Positions 27,335-35,820 of a stretch of 64,000 nucleotides of DNA are shown here, one piece after another (position 1 is the first letter of the stretch; each line of letters starts with the position of its first letter). This DNA comes from Flavobacteriales bacterium (GTDB lineage Bacteria > Bacteroidota > Bacteroidia > Flavobacteriales_C > GCA-002722245). Under the pieces are notes generated by a model that saw nothing but the letters and a program-made list of their open reading frames with translations, ran no database searches and was not told where the DNA came from. The translations under genes and the position numbers were made by a program. Location of the stretch: contig PBLA01000021.1 in assembly GCA_002722245.1 (NCBI GenBank), positions 62,001-126,000 of the forward strand, given 5' to 3'.

Positions 27335-28477
27335 CTAAGCTATTATTCTTAAATCTTCTTTTACCTTTTTGGCAATTTTCTTTGCTTCCTCCAACGAATT
27401 ATTTACAACCGTGACATGGCCCATCTTTCTAAAGGGTTTTGTTTGTGTCTTACCATAAAAATGAACATAAACCCCAGGTTGTTCAAGAATTTTATGAATC
27501 CCATCGTAAACCACGTCTCCCATGAACCCCTTTTCTCCTAATAAATTCACCATTACCGAAGGTCTTTTAATTTCAGTGTCACCTAAAGGTAAATTTAAGA
27601 GGCACCTTAAAAGTTGTCCGTATTGAGACTCGTAATTTCCTTCAATTGTTTGATGTCCACTGTTGTGGGGTCGAGGAGCCACTTCGTTGACTAGGATTTC
27701 TCCGTTTTTGGTAAGGAAAAATTCTACAGCTAATACGCCAACCATACCAAGTTTTTCAATAACTTGTTTGGCTATTAATTGCGCTTTTTCTTCAATTTCT
27801 ACTGAGATATTTGCAGGCGAAAATAAAAATTCTACCAGATTGGCCTCAGAATTAAATTCACATTCAACACATGGGAAAGATTTAATTTCTCCGTTTTCAT
27901 TTCTTGCCACAATAACAGAAAGTTCCTTTTCAAAGTCCACCATTTTTTCTAAAACTGATGGAACATTAAAGGCTTGATCCATGTCCTGTTCAGTTCGAAT
28001 AGGAGTGACTCCTTGGCCATCATATCCTCCCTTTCTCATCTTTTGCATAAAAGGAAAATCATCTTTGAACTGTATAATTTCCTCTTTATTTTCAATAAGA
28101 AAGAAGTCAGCAGTAGGAATGTTGTTTTCTTTGTAAAATATTTTCTGTAAACCTTTGTCTTGTATTGTTTTAATTACTTCTGGTTGAGGAAAAACTTTAA
28201 CCCCTTCTTGTTGAAGTTTTTCAAGTGCCTTTACATTAACATTTTCAATTTCTATCGTAATGATATCACGTCCTTTTCCAAAAGCATACACAGTGTCAAA
28301 TTCTTTAAAGTCGCCTTTAAAGAATCGAGAACTAATTTCTTTACATGGCGCAGAGCCGTCGGGATCTATAAAAGCAAGATCTAAACCAAAATCTAACGCT
28401 TTTTGTTGAAGCATTCTTCCTAATTGACCTCCTCCAAGAACCCCAATCTTTATGTTGGGCGAAAAACCTTTTTCCAT
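27335..28477 (-). CDS. purK: 5-(carboxyamino)imidazole ribonucleotide synthase
   Basis: A 380-residue ATP-grasp enzyme. It begins with KIGVLGGGQLGRMLQQKALD and contains MRKGGYDGQGV (ATP loop) and NEVAPRPHNSGHQTIEG (metal/active-site block). It carboxylates AIR to N5-CAIR using ATP and bicarbonate. It is the first gene of the purK-purE operon. A perfect -7 element lies exactly four bases before its ATG. Confidence 0.97.
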   Translation of the reverse strand: MEKGFSPNIKIGVLGGGQLGRMLQQKALDFGLDLAFIDPDGSAPCKEISSRFFKGDFKEFDTVYAFGKGRDIITIEIENVNVKALEKLQQEGVKVFPQPEVIKTIQDKGLQKIFYKENNIPTADFFLIENKEEIIQFKDDFPFMQKMRKGGYDGQGVTPIRTEQDMDQAFNVPSVLEKMVDFEKELSVIVARNENGEIKSFPCVECEFNSEANLVEFLFSPANISVEIEEKAQLIAKQVIEKLGMVGVLAVEFFLTKNGEILVNEVAPRPHNSGHQTIEGNYESQYGQLLRCLLNLPLGDTEIKRPSVMVNLLGEKGFMGDVVYDGIHKILEQPGVYVHFYGKTQTKPFRKMGHVTVVNNSLEEAKKIAKKVKEDLRIIA

Positions 28478-28481
28478 AATA

Positions 28482-28489
28482 CAAACTTA
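28482..28489 (-). promoter_or_regulatory. -7 promoter element four bases before purK start
   Basis: The minus strand reads TAAGTTTG then TATT then the purK ATG. A perfect TAnnTTTG this close to the start codon predicts a leaderless purK mRNA. Confidence 0.6.
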
Positions 28490-28540
28490 ACCTATTTAAG
28501 GTAAATACCCATAGTGTGCACTATATCTCATAAAAAGTGG

Positions 28541-28548
28541 TACTTTTG
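28541..28548 (+). promoter_or_regulatory. -7 promoter element of adk
   Basis: TACTTTTG is a perfect TAnnTTTG match; transcription would begin around 28554, leaving a leader of about 18 bases before adk. Confidence 0.55.
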
Positions 28549-28571
28549 AAGAACAAAAAATTACAAGAGAT

Positions 28572-29153
28572 ATGTTGAATTTAGTATTATTTGGCCCTCC
28601 AGGTGCGGGAAAAGGAACTCAATCGGAAAAATTATTGGAAAAGTATGGATTAGTTCATTTGTCAACGGGAGATATTTTGCGTGGCGAAATGAAAGCCGGA
28701 ACAGAATTGGGGGTAAAAGCTAAGTCCTTAATAGAAGCAGGTAATTTAGTGCCAGATGAAGTTGTAATCGGTATGATTGACAATAAAATATCAGAAAATC
28801 TTGATGGGAAAGGATTCATTTTTGATGGTTTTCCTAGAACGCAAGCACAAGCAGAGGCGCTTGATAAATTATTAGTTGCTAAAGGAACTGGTGTATCGGT
28901 AATGCTCTCACTTGAAGTTGAAGAGGAAGAACTAGTAAAGCGTTTATTAGAACGAGGAAAAATATCAGGAAGGGCCGACGACGCGAATGAAGACACTATT
29001 AAAAACAGGATTTCAGTATACAATCAAGAAACTTCTGTTTTAGTAGATTTTTATTCAGCTCAAGGTAAGCATGTTGGTATCCAGGGGGTTGGAGAGATTG
29101 ATGAAATATTTGAGAAATTGACCAAGGCCATTGACGCTGTTCATGTTGGATAA
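28572..29153 (+). CDS. adk: Adenylate kinase (short-LID type)
   Basis: A 193-residue kinase interconverting ATP + AMP and 2 ADP. The P-loop is LFGPPGAGKGTQSEKL, the AMP-binding region contains HLSTGDILRGEM, and GFIFDGFPRTQAQAEAL is the central signature. The LID segment (RGKISGRADDANED) is short and lacks the zinc-binding cysteines of long-LID enzymes. It is divergent from purK with an intergenic region of about 95 bases. Confidence 0.96.
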   Translation: MLNLVLFGPPGAGKGTQSEKLLEKYGLVHLSTGDILRGEMKAGTELGVKAKSLIEAGNLVPDEVVIGMIDNKISENLDGKGFIFDGFPRTQAQAEALDKLLVAKGTGVSVMLSLEVEEEELVKRLLERGKISGRADDANEDTIKNRISVYNQETSVLVDFYSAQGKHVGIQGVGEIDEIFEKLTKAIDAVHVG

Positions 29154-29310
29154 GTTTCACGGTTAAAAAGTATTTTGGACCCCTAAGTAATATGGGTTGA
29201 ATAGATTCTTTATTGAATTCGATTTAAAATTGAAATAATAATAAAGACTATTGTTCAAATCAAATCTTAACCTTAAATTTGGTTTCCTGTTTGTTTAGAA
29301 ACAGAATCAA

Positions 29311-29399
29311 GGTGCGATGGGTGAGTGGCTGAAACCACCAGTTTGCTAAACTGGCGTACGGGGTAACTCGTACCGGGGGTTCGAATCCCCCTCACACCG
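29311..29399 (+). tRNA. tRNA-Ser (anticodon GCU)
   Basis: A complete class II tRNA fold is visible. The anticodon stem CCAGT/ACTGG encloses loop TTGCTAA with anticodon GCT at 29345-29347. A long variable arm (GTACG/CGTAC stem) is present, and the T arm is GGGGG-TTCGAAT-CCCCC. The acceptor stem pairs 29311-29317 with 29392-29398, with one C-A mismatch at the fifth pair. The discriminator is G at 29399 and CCA is not encoded. It reads AGC and AGU serine codons. Confidence 0.95.
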
Positions 29400-29410
29400 C
29401 AAAATAAATA

Positions 29411-29444
29411 AACCTCTTCAGTACATAAACCGAAGGGGTTTTTT
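29411..29444 (+). terminator. Intrinsic terminator after tRNA-Ser
   Basis: A 9-bp stem with one G-T wobble (29411-29419 with 29432-29440) and a 12-base loop is followed by six T residues, starting 12 bases after the tRNA. Confidence 0.85.
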
Positions 29445-29684
29445 GTTGGCACAAACTTACAAGGGGGATGAGAACCAAAAGTGTTCGTAACGAGTTCATG
29501 AGGACGCAGGACGAATAATCACATACAATCCTTACTTTTCTCAAATTAATTTCAGTCAATATACTTAAATGATTAGCTCTTTTTTTAAAATTTTAAACGG
29601 CCTAAGAATTCTTTTAAATTGACCTAGAAAACATCCTTGAAATATCATATCTTTATAGAGAAGACTAACTTTAGATAAAGTAAT

Positions 29685-31001
29685 ATGAAAGTTTTAAAAT
29701 TTGGAGGTACATCTGTTGGTTCTGCAGAGCGCATGAAAGGGGTCGCAGATATTGTTGTGAATGATGAGCCTAAAATTGTCGTTTTGTCTGCTATGTCAGG
29801 TACAACAAACAGTTTGGTTGCTATTGGAGATAAATTATATGCTGATGATAAAAGTGGTGCCAAAAGGGCAATTGCTGATTTAGAGCATAAATATTTTGAT
29901 ACGGTACAGTCTCTTTACATTGCGGATGAATTTAAAGAAAAAGCAAACTTGATTATTAAGGAGCATTTTGATTTTATGAAATCTTTTGTTGTTAATGTGT
30001 TTAATCTTTTTCAAGAAAGAGCACTATTGGCACAAGGTGAGTTATTGAGTACTAAAATGTTTCATTTGTTCTTGGAGGAAAGAGGTGTAGAGAGTGCGTT
30101 GCTTCCTGCTTTGGATTTTATGAGAATAAATAGAGACGAGGAACCTGATATGGAGTACATCAGGGAGCATGCTGCACAAGAAATTGATAAAAGAAAAGGA
30201 ATCAAGCTATTTATTACTCAAGGATATATTTGTAGAAACTCGTTTGGTGAAATTGATAATTTAAAGAGAGGAGGTTCTGATTATACCGCCTCAATCGTTG
30301 GTAATGCTGTAAATGCCTCTGAAGTTCAAATTTGGACAGACATTGATGGTATGCACAATAATGACCCGAGAGTAGTGGATAAAACAAAACCGGTTGCTAA
30401 ATTGTCGTTTGATGAAGCTGCAGAGCTTGCTTATTTTGGAGCTAAAATTCTTCATCCTCAATCTATTCGTCCTGCTGCTGAATTAGGTATTCCAGTTAAA
30501 TTATTGAATACAATGGATCCGAAAGCCAAAGGGACAACAATTTCTAAGGAAACAGGTGAAGGATTAGTAAAGGCTATTGCCGCAAAAGATGGTATTACAG
30601 CAATCAAGATTAAATCTGCCCGAATGTTGTTAGCCTATGGTTTTTTAAGAAGTGTTTTTGAGGTTTTTGAACGATTTAAAACCCCAATTGATATGATTAC
30701 AACTTCAGAGGTGGCTGTTTCATTAACGATTGATGATACCTCTAATCTCGATAAAATTGTCTCGGAGTTAGAAGCTTTTGGTATTGTTGAAGTGGATAAT
30801 GATCAATCGATAGTGTGTATTGTTGGAAATATGGTGAGTGAAACTGAAGGTGTGGCGATTAATATTTTTGAAGCGCTTAAAAATGTCCCTATACGAATGA
30901 TTTCATATGGTGGGTCAAGGCATAATGTTTCATTGGTTGTTGATGGGGAATACAAACAAAAAGCCCTACAGTCCTTAAATGACGGGTTGTTTAATTTTTA
31001 A
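29685..31001 (+). CDS. lysC: Aspartate kinase
   Basis: A 438-residue monofunctional aspartokinase, the first step toward lysine, diaminopimelate, threonine and methionine. The N-terminal KFGGTSVGSAERM is the kinase signature, with LAQGELLSTKM and GFLKRGGSDYTASI-type blocks (here EIDNLKRGGSDYTAS). The C-terminus from about residue 300 holds two ACT-like regulatory segments (IKIKSARMLLAYGFLRSVF and IVCIVGNMVSETEG), so feedback control by an amino acid is likely. lysA lies 66 bases downstream beyond a hairpin. Confidence 0.95.
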   Translation: MKVLKFGGTSVGSAERMKGVADIVVNDEPKIVVLSAMSGTTNSLVAIGDKLYADDKSGAKRAIADLEHKYFDTVQSLYIADEFKEKANLIIKEHFDFMKSFVVNVFNLFQERALLAQGELLSTKMFHLFLEERGVESALLPALDFMRINRDEEPDMEYIREHAAQEIDKRKGIKLFITQGYICRNSFGEIDNLKRGGSDYTASIVGNAVNASEVQIWTDIDGMHNNDPRVVDKTKPVAKLSFDEAAELAYFGAKILHPQSIRPAAELGIPVKLLNTMDPKAKGTTISKETGEGLVKAIAAKDGITAIKIKSARMLLAYGFLRSVFEVFERFKTPIDMITTSEVAVSLTIDDTSNLDKIVSELEAFGIVEVDNDQSIVCIVGNMVSETEGVAINIFEALKNVPIRMISYGGSRHNVSLVVDGEYKQKALQSLNDGLFNF

Positions 31002-31024
31002 AACGTAAACAATATAAATAATTA

Positions 31025-31050
31025 AATGTCCCGCTAGTAAGCGGGACATT
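31025..31050 (+). terminator. Hairpin between lysC and lysA
   Basis: A perfect 10-bp stem (31025-31034 with 31041-31050) with a 6-base loop sits in the lysC-lysA gap. Only a short T-run follows, so it may be a weak terminator, a processing site or an mRNA-stability element. Confidence 0.55.
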
Positions 31051-31067
31051 TCTGTATAATAGATTTT

Positions 31068-32213
31068 ATGATGAACACTGAATTGCTAAATAAATTTGAG
31101 GCGCTTCCTACGCCTTTTTATTATTACGATATGGAGTTGTTGAATGAAACATTGGATTTCGCAAAAAGAGAAGCGGATAAGTACAATTTTCATTTGCATT
31201 ATGCAGTTAAAGCCAATTTTAATGAACCTATTTTGAAGTGCATTTCAGAGAAGGGATTTGGTGCAGATTGCGTAAGTGGAAGAGAGGTAGAAACTGCGGT
31301 TAAATCAGGCTTTAAACCAAGTGAAGTCGTTTTTGCTGGTGTAGGTAAAAGTGATGCTGAGATCAACGCAGCCCTTGATTTAAATATCTTCTGCTTTAAT
31401 TGTGAGAGTGTTCAGGAAATTGAAGTAATTAATGAACTAGCTGCTGCAAAGGGTAAAACGGCACAAACAGCATTAAGGATTAATCCCAATGTGAATGCCA
31501 ATACACATAAGTATATTACAACAGGATTGTCTGAGAATAAGTTTGGTATAAATATGTGGGAGCTGGATGATGTTTTAGAGGTGTTGAAAAAATCCGACCA
31601 CATTGAGCTGATTGGTTTGCATTTTCATATTGGATCTCAAATTACAGATTTGACTTCCTTTAAGAATCTAACATCTAAAATTAATACGATTCAGCAGTGG
31701 TTTTACTCTCGTCAAATTATTGTTAAAGTAATTAACGCAGGTGGTGGTTTAGGTATTGATTACCATTCTCCAGATGGACAAATTCCTGATTTCGCTGAGT
31801 ATTTTAGAATTTTCAATGAATTTTTAGAGCTAAGACCCGAGCAAGAGGTTCATTTTGAATTAGGACGTTCTTTGGTTGGGCAATGTGGTTCATTAATTTC
31901 AAAAGTACTATATATTAAGAATGGTTTGAAAAAAAACTTTGCCATACTAGATGCTGGAATGACTGAGTTAATAAGGCCAATGCTTTACAGTGCGCATCAT
32001 GAGTTGGAAAACATTTCTTCAAGCTCTTCAGAAATCATTAAATATGATGTTGTTGGTCCTATTTGCGAAAGCACAGATTGTTTTGCAAAAGATCTTGAGC
32101 TGCCACAAACAGTTAGAGGAGATTTATTCAGAATTAAATCTGCTGGTGCTTACGGAGAAGTGATGGTTTCTGATTATAATCTAAAAACATTATATCCTGC
32201 TCAGTATTCCTAG
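31068..32213 (+). CDS. lysA: Diaminopimelate decarboxylase
   Basis: A 381-residue PLP enzyme of the alanine-racemase/decarboxylase fold, making lysine from meso-diaminopimelate. The PLP lysine is Lys48 in HYAVKANFN. LHFHIGSQITD, INAGGGLGIDY and ELGRSLVGQCG are the cofactor and substrate blocks, and VGPICESTDCFAKD supplies the catalytic Cys region. Two consecutive ATGs (31068 and 31071) are available. With dapF and lysC in the same window it covers part of the DAP/lysine route. Confidence 0.95.
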   Translation: MMNTELLNKFEALPTPFYYYDMELLNETLDFAKREADKYNFHLHYAVKANFNEPILKCISEKGFGADCVSGREVETAVKSGFKPSEVVFAGVGKSDAEINAALDLNIFCFNCESVQEIEVINELAAAKGKTAQTALRINPNVNANTHKYITTGLSENKFGINMWELDDVLEVLKKSDHIELIGLHFHIGSQITDLTSFKNLTSKINTIQQWFYSRQIIVKVINAGGGLGIDYHSPDGQIPDFAEYFRIFNEFLELRPEQEVHFELGRSLVGQCGSLISKVLYIKNGLKKNFAILDAGMTELIRPMLYSAHHELENISSSSSEIIKYDVVGPICESTDCFAKDLELPQTVRGDLFRIKSAGAYGEVMVSDYNLKTLYPAQYS

Positions 32214-32315
32214 TCATTTCTTTTTGAGATTAATTAAAAAGCGATTTTAAACCTTATAAAGGTTGAGATGGGGGGATGTATAGTGAATTTAGGTTTGAAG
32301 GACGTATTTTTATTG

Positions 32316-33539
32316 CTAGAAACTGAATTTTAAACCTGTATAAATGTCAAGTGCGGAACTTTGGTTTGGGAATATAGCACCAAGAATATTATTAGTTCCT
32401 ACTTGTAGTTTGATTAACTTATTGATGTAAAGATCTCCGTTTATTCCTGCTTGAAATCCACTGTATCCTCCGTATGCAATAGTAGCGCCCGGACTAAAAA
32501 CAGATGATTTTAAATAAAGTCCAGCTCGGAAAAATGGCGTATAATTCACTAAAAACCGATGTTTAAGGAAAAGATCAAATTCAAATTTTTCAAATTGACC
32601 GTTATAATAAAGAGAAATATTAAGGGGTAATGATTTAAACTTATTTGCTACTTGAGTTTCTACGAAACTATCCACTGACGAAACTTGATTTAAAACAGAG
32701 TCTGAAAATTGAAAAATATCTCCAACTTCAATTCCTTCAAAAGAGAAGGTGGTGTCAAGGTTAGCATGTGTTACATTATTCCAGAGAATTCCTCCAATGT
32801 TTTCAACGGAGCAAAGGAATGTATAGGAGGATGATTGCCGGGCATAGTGGATGTCAAATTTAGATCCAAGGCCCTTATTAAGACTTGTATTAACGGAATC
32901 AGATCGCTCAAGTGAGCTCTTCTTCAAACGAATATCAATATAATCTCCATTTTCTTCTGTAAATATAGATCCAGAACCAACTTCAAAATCTGAAAAGCCA
33001 TGTCCAACTAACAACGCTGCATCAATCCATATACTTGAATTACCGGTTTTCTGTATACGCTTAAACCCATAAGAGCCTTCTATGTAAGAGTAAGAGATAG
33101 ATTTAAATGATGTTTCATTTAATGAAAGAGACTGACCAGAAAATGGTTGGTTTCCATAAAAAACCAGGTTGAAAAAGTCTTTGGTGAAATTTAGGTTTCC
33201 TTCGAACTGTGTCCCGAGACTCAAACCATAAAAAAACTGTGTTTTTGATTCTTTTTTCCTTTTGAAATTAAATAGAGCAGTAAGATTTCCTCCTAACTCG
33301 CCTCCAAAGAGATTAGTGGAAGATAATTGCTCAGATGCAGCATCTTTTAATTCATTATTGATGTAGTCAGGGAAAATAAATTTATTTAAAAATGCTTGCG
33401 GGAGCTTAGTTGAACCAACTCCACCAATGGCGTTAAAAACAATCTGATTTGTTGAATCTGGCACAACGAAATTGTTTTGCGCGTATATACTGGTCATACT
33501 TAATCCAAGTATATAAAATAGAATAACGAGCTTTTTCAT
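32316..33539 (-). CDS. Predicted outer-membrane beta-barrel protein
   Basis: A 407-residue protein with a signal peptide (MKKLVILFYILGLSMTSIYA) and then alternating beta-strand patterns through to a C-terminal DIYTGLKFSF, ending in Phe like many outer-membrane barrels. It resembles the DUF5723-type Bacteroidota barrel proteins, but I cannot assign the family firmly. It follows a large lipoprotein gene by 11 bases and is almost certainly its partner. The function is unknown; surface display or a transport complex is possible. Confidence 0.7.
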   Translation of the reverse strand: MKKLVILFYILGLSMTSIYAQNNFVVPDSTNQIVFNAIGGVGSTKLPQAFLNKFIFPDYINNELKDAASEQLSSTNLFGGELGGNLTALFNFKRKKESKTQFFYGLSLGTQFEGNLNFTKDFFNLVFYGNQPFSGQSLSLNETSFKSISYSYIEGSYGFKRIQKTGNSSIWIDAALLVGHGFSDFEVGSGSIFTEENGDYIDIRLKKSSLERSDSVNTSLNKGLGSKFDIHYARQSSSYTFLCSVENIGGILWNNVTHANLDTTFSFEGIEVGDIFQFSDSVLNQVSSVDSFVETQVANKFKSLPLNISLYYNGQFEKFEFDLFLKHRFLVNYTPFFRAGLYLKSSVFSPGATIAYGGYSGFQAGINGDLYINKLIKLQVGTNNILGAIFPNQSSALDIYTGLKFSF

Positions 33540-33550
33540 ATAAATAAAGG

Positions 33551-35710
33551 TTAGTTAGAGAACTGATATTTAAAGTCTCCAACTAGTTTTACACCAAAGG
33601 AGTAGTGACTGTATATTTTATAATATTCTTTTTCGGGATTAGTGATGTCAAAAGTGTGGAACCCTGCCTCAATGTATAGTTTTGATGCTAATTGTATATT
33701 TTCCATTTGTTCTTTTGATATTTCAAATTCGATCACACTTTGAACTGGACTAGAAACCACTCCTGAATTGTTAACAGTTCCTCTTGTAATAGTTTGGTCA
33801 ATCCATAGGGAGTCAATAATTAATCCTGTTTCATCCATAAAATAAAGCGATGTATTTGCATCAAATGGAAAGCCATTGTTTACTAATAGTTTGAATTTTC
33901 CGCTTTCAACTTCATTATCATTGTTTGTATTTAAATTAAAATCTAGCGTATCAACTAATACGAGAGAGTCTGTCACAATAGAAAGAGGTATTTCCATATT
34001 TAAACGTGCTTTTACTTCATCCAAATAGTGAATGAAGTTAGGGGGAGTGTCATTTTCTACAATGGCTCTCTCACCAGGGTTGGGAACATTGGCATTTAAT
34101 TCAACATTTACATTATAACTGATTTCTTTTGGTAAATTCTCAATAAAATCATCAATGTTTGAATTATTTGGATCAAGTGATTTTGTGGTAGTAATATGTT
34201 CTGTTCGGTAGTTTTCAATATCCCCCTGGTATTTTGCGGAATTAATTTCCATTGTTTCATTTCCCATGAAATCAAGTAAAACTTCCTCTCCTTTAAAGTT
34301 GGTTCCTTTGACTTCTAAAAACTCTGCCTCAGCGGATCCACCAATACCATTGTCAACTTCAATTTCAAAATTCACGTCCTCAATATCAAACTGTCCGGAT
34401 TTGATTTGGTTAAATGCTTCAAATGACACAACCGATGGACCCGAGCTTACAATTTTATTATTTAAAAATCCACTTGCGTGAGTTGGCAGCAAATCACGAA
34501 CTTGCGCTTTAACATAAAGTCTGTCACTAAGTGATATTCGTTTTTTCTCACCGGTGTATTTTATTTTTGCGGTTAATTTGGTGACATACTTGTTTATTTC
34601 GTCATCGTCTAAGGTAGGGGTACTATATCCAAGACCATTAAAGGTAAAGTGATAACCTGTCATAGGGTATGATTTTATAAGAGTTGTCCTATTTCCTTCA
34701 CTTGAATCAGTACTTGGAGGCACGACTACATCAACTGAAAATGTATCAACATCGTCTTTAACAAGGTTGGGAATGGTATATGTTAGAAAGATAGAATCAT
34801 TTATGGTGGATTCAATTTCAAAGTATAATTCACCACCCCTGATAGTAGCTTCTTTGAAGTCAATTGTCACATTTGATGCAAAGGGAACCTCATCTGTTAC
34901 CTCGATTATATTTTGATCGGGCCATACAGCAATAGCTTCGGAAGGTTTAATTTCTTTAACAATAATTTTAGCTGAAATATACTCAGAGGTGTCTATAATT
35001 GTCACTCCTGCAATAAGATTAACGCTTACGTTTAAATTAATTATTTGCCCAACAAGATCGGATAAAATTACTGTGCCGCTATCCAAAGAATAGGTTTCGC
35101 TTATAGTGCTACCCTTAGCGAGAGAAGAGTATGTGTCGCTGATTAATAGATCGCCTCCCGGTTGAGGAGCGTTACCTAATTGAAATTGAATATTTGTTAA
35201 GTCATATTGCATTTCATTAGATAATACAACTTCGGCAACTCCTGTATCCAAGGTTAATTCATCAAAAAGTTCAACCATTGAAAAATCAAAAGATTCGCCG
35301 CTCACTTCGATTGATGTTGATGCAGAAAATGGAGAAGGTGATCCATGTAGATTGTACAAGGCTTGAATAATGAAATTATCAGAATTTCTCATTATTTCTC
35401 CCATAGTTATTCTAACCTCTATGGTGTCATTAGGAAGTTCAAGATTTTCTAAACTTGCACTTAATTCGAAAGTAGTATCTGGAAGTTGCGCAAAGCTATC
35501 TGTTGTTATCGAAAACAACTCTGAAGAATAAACAATCTTTAGGCTACTGTCTTCATTAGCTATGACGTTTTCTGATTGTAAAAGTTCTTCAACCGTTAAT
35601 TCTGAATTTACAAGAGGTGCAGTCATGTTGGTATCCCATGTGGTGTATTTATCTCTTTTACAAGAAATAAGAATACTGCAAATCAATATCAGGCAGGAAA
35701 AATTTTTCAT
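33551..35710 (-). CDS. Large beta-rich lipoprotein
   Basis: From ATG at 35710 the protein has 719 residues. The signal (MKNFSCLILICSILISC) has lipobox LISC and an acylated Cys near residue 17. A longer reading frame from 35755 would add 15 residues before the signal; the 35710 start is favoured because a perfect TATTTTTG element sits exactly four bases upstream. The body is Ser/Thr/Asp-rich beta-sandwich-like sequence with no catalytic motif, resembling surface adhesin or structural lipoproteins. It is co-transcribed with the downstream barrel gene. Confidence 0.75.
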   Translation of the reverse strand: MKNFSCLILICSILISCKRDKYTTWDTNMTAPLVNSELTVEELLQSENVIANEDSSLKIVYSSELFSITTDSFAQLPDTTFELSASLENLELPNDTIEVRITMGEIMRNSDNFIIQALYNLHGSPSPFSASTSIEVSGESFDFSMVELFDELTLDTGVAEVVLSNEMQYDLTNIQFQLGNAPQPGGDLLISDTYSSLAKGSTISETYSLDSGTVILSDLVGQIINLNVSVNLIAGVTIIDTSEYISAKIIVKEIKPSEAIAVWPDQNIIEVTDEVPFASNVTIDFKEATIRGGELYFEIESTINDSIFLTYTIPNLVKDDVDTFSVDVVVPPSTDSSEGNRTTLIKSYPMTGYHFTFNGLGYSTPTLDDDEINKYVTKLTAKIKYTGEKKRISLSDRLYVKAQVRDLLPTHASGFLNNKIVSSGPSVVSFEAFNQIKSGQFDIEDVNFEIEVDNGIGGSAEAEFLEVKGTNFKGEEVLLDFMGNETMEINSAKYQGDIENYRTEHITTTKSLDPNNSNIDDFIENLPKEISYNVNVELNANVPNPGERAIVENDTPPNFIHYLDEVKARLNMEIPLSIVTDSLVLVDTLDFNLNTNNDNEVESGKFKLLVNNGFPFDANTSLYFMDETGLIIDSLWIDQTITRGTVNNSGVVSSPVQSVIEFEISKEQMENIQLASKLYIEAGFHTFDITNPEKEYYKIYSHYSFGVKLVGDFKYQFSN

Positions 35711-35714
35711 GATG

Positions 35715-35722
35715 CAAAAATA
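35715..35722 (-). promoter_or_regulatory. -7 promoter element four bases before the lipoprotein start
   Basis: The minus strand reads TATTTTTG, then CATC, then ATG at 35710. The perfect TAnnTTTG with a four-base gap predicts a leaderless message and supports the shorter start. Confidence 0.6.
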
Positions 35723-35808
35723 AGGGTTTAGGGTGGTTTTGTAAAGTGTTCCCATGACGCTATGGTTTGCTTTTAGTTGCTTTGCATGAGAAATGAATTT
35801 TTTAAGAG

Positions 35809-35816
35809 TACCTTTG
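35809..35816 (+). promoter_or_regulatory. -7 promoter element four bases before the CvfB-like start
   Basis: TACCTTTG is a perfect TAnnTTTG; AGTC separates it from the ATG at 35821, predicting a leaderless mRNA. Confidence 0.6.
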
Positions 35817-35820
35817 AGTC

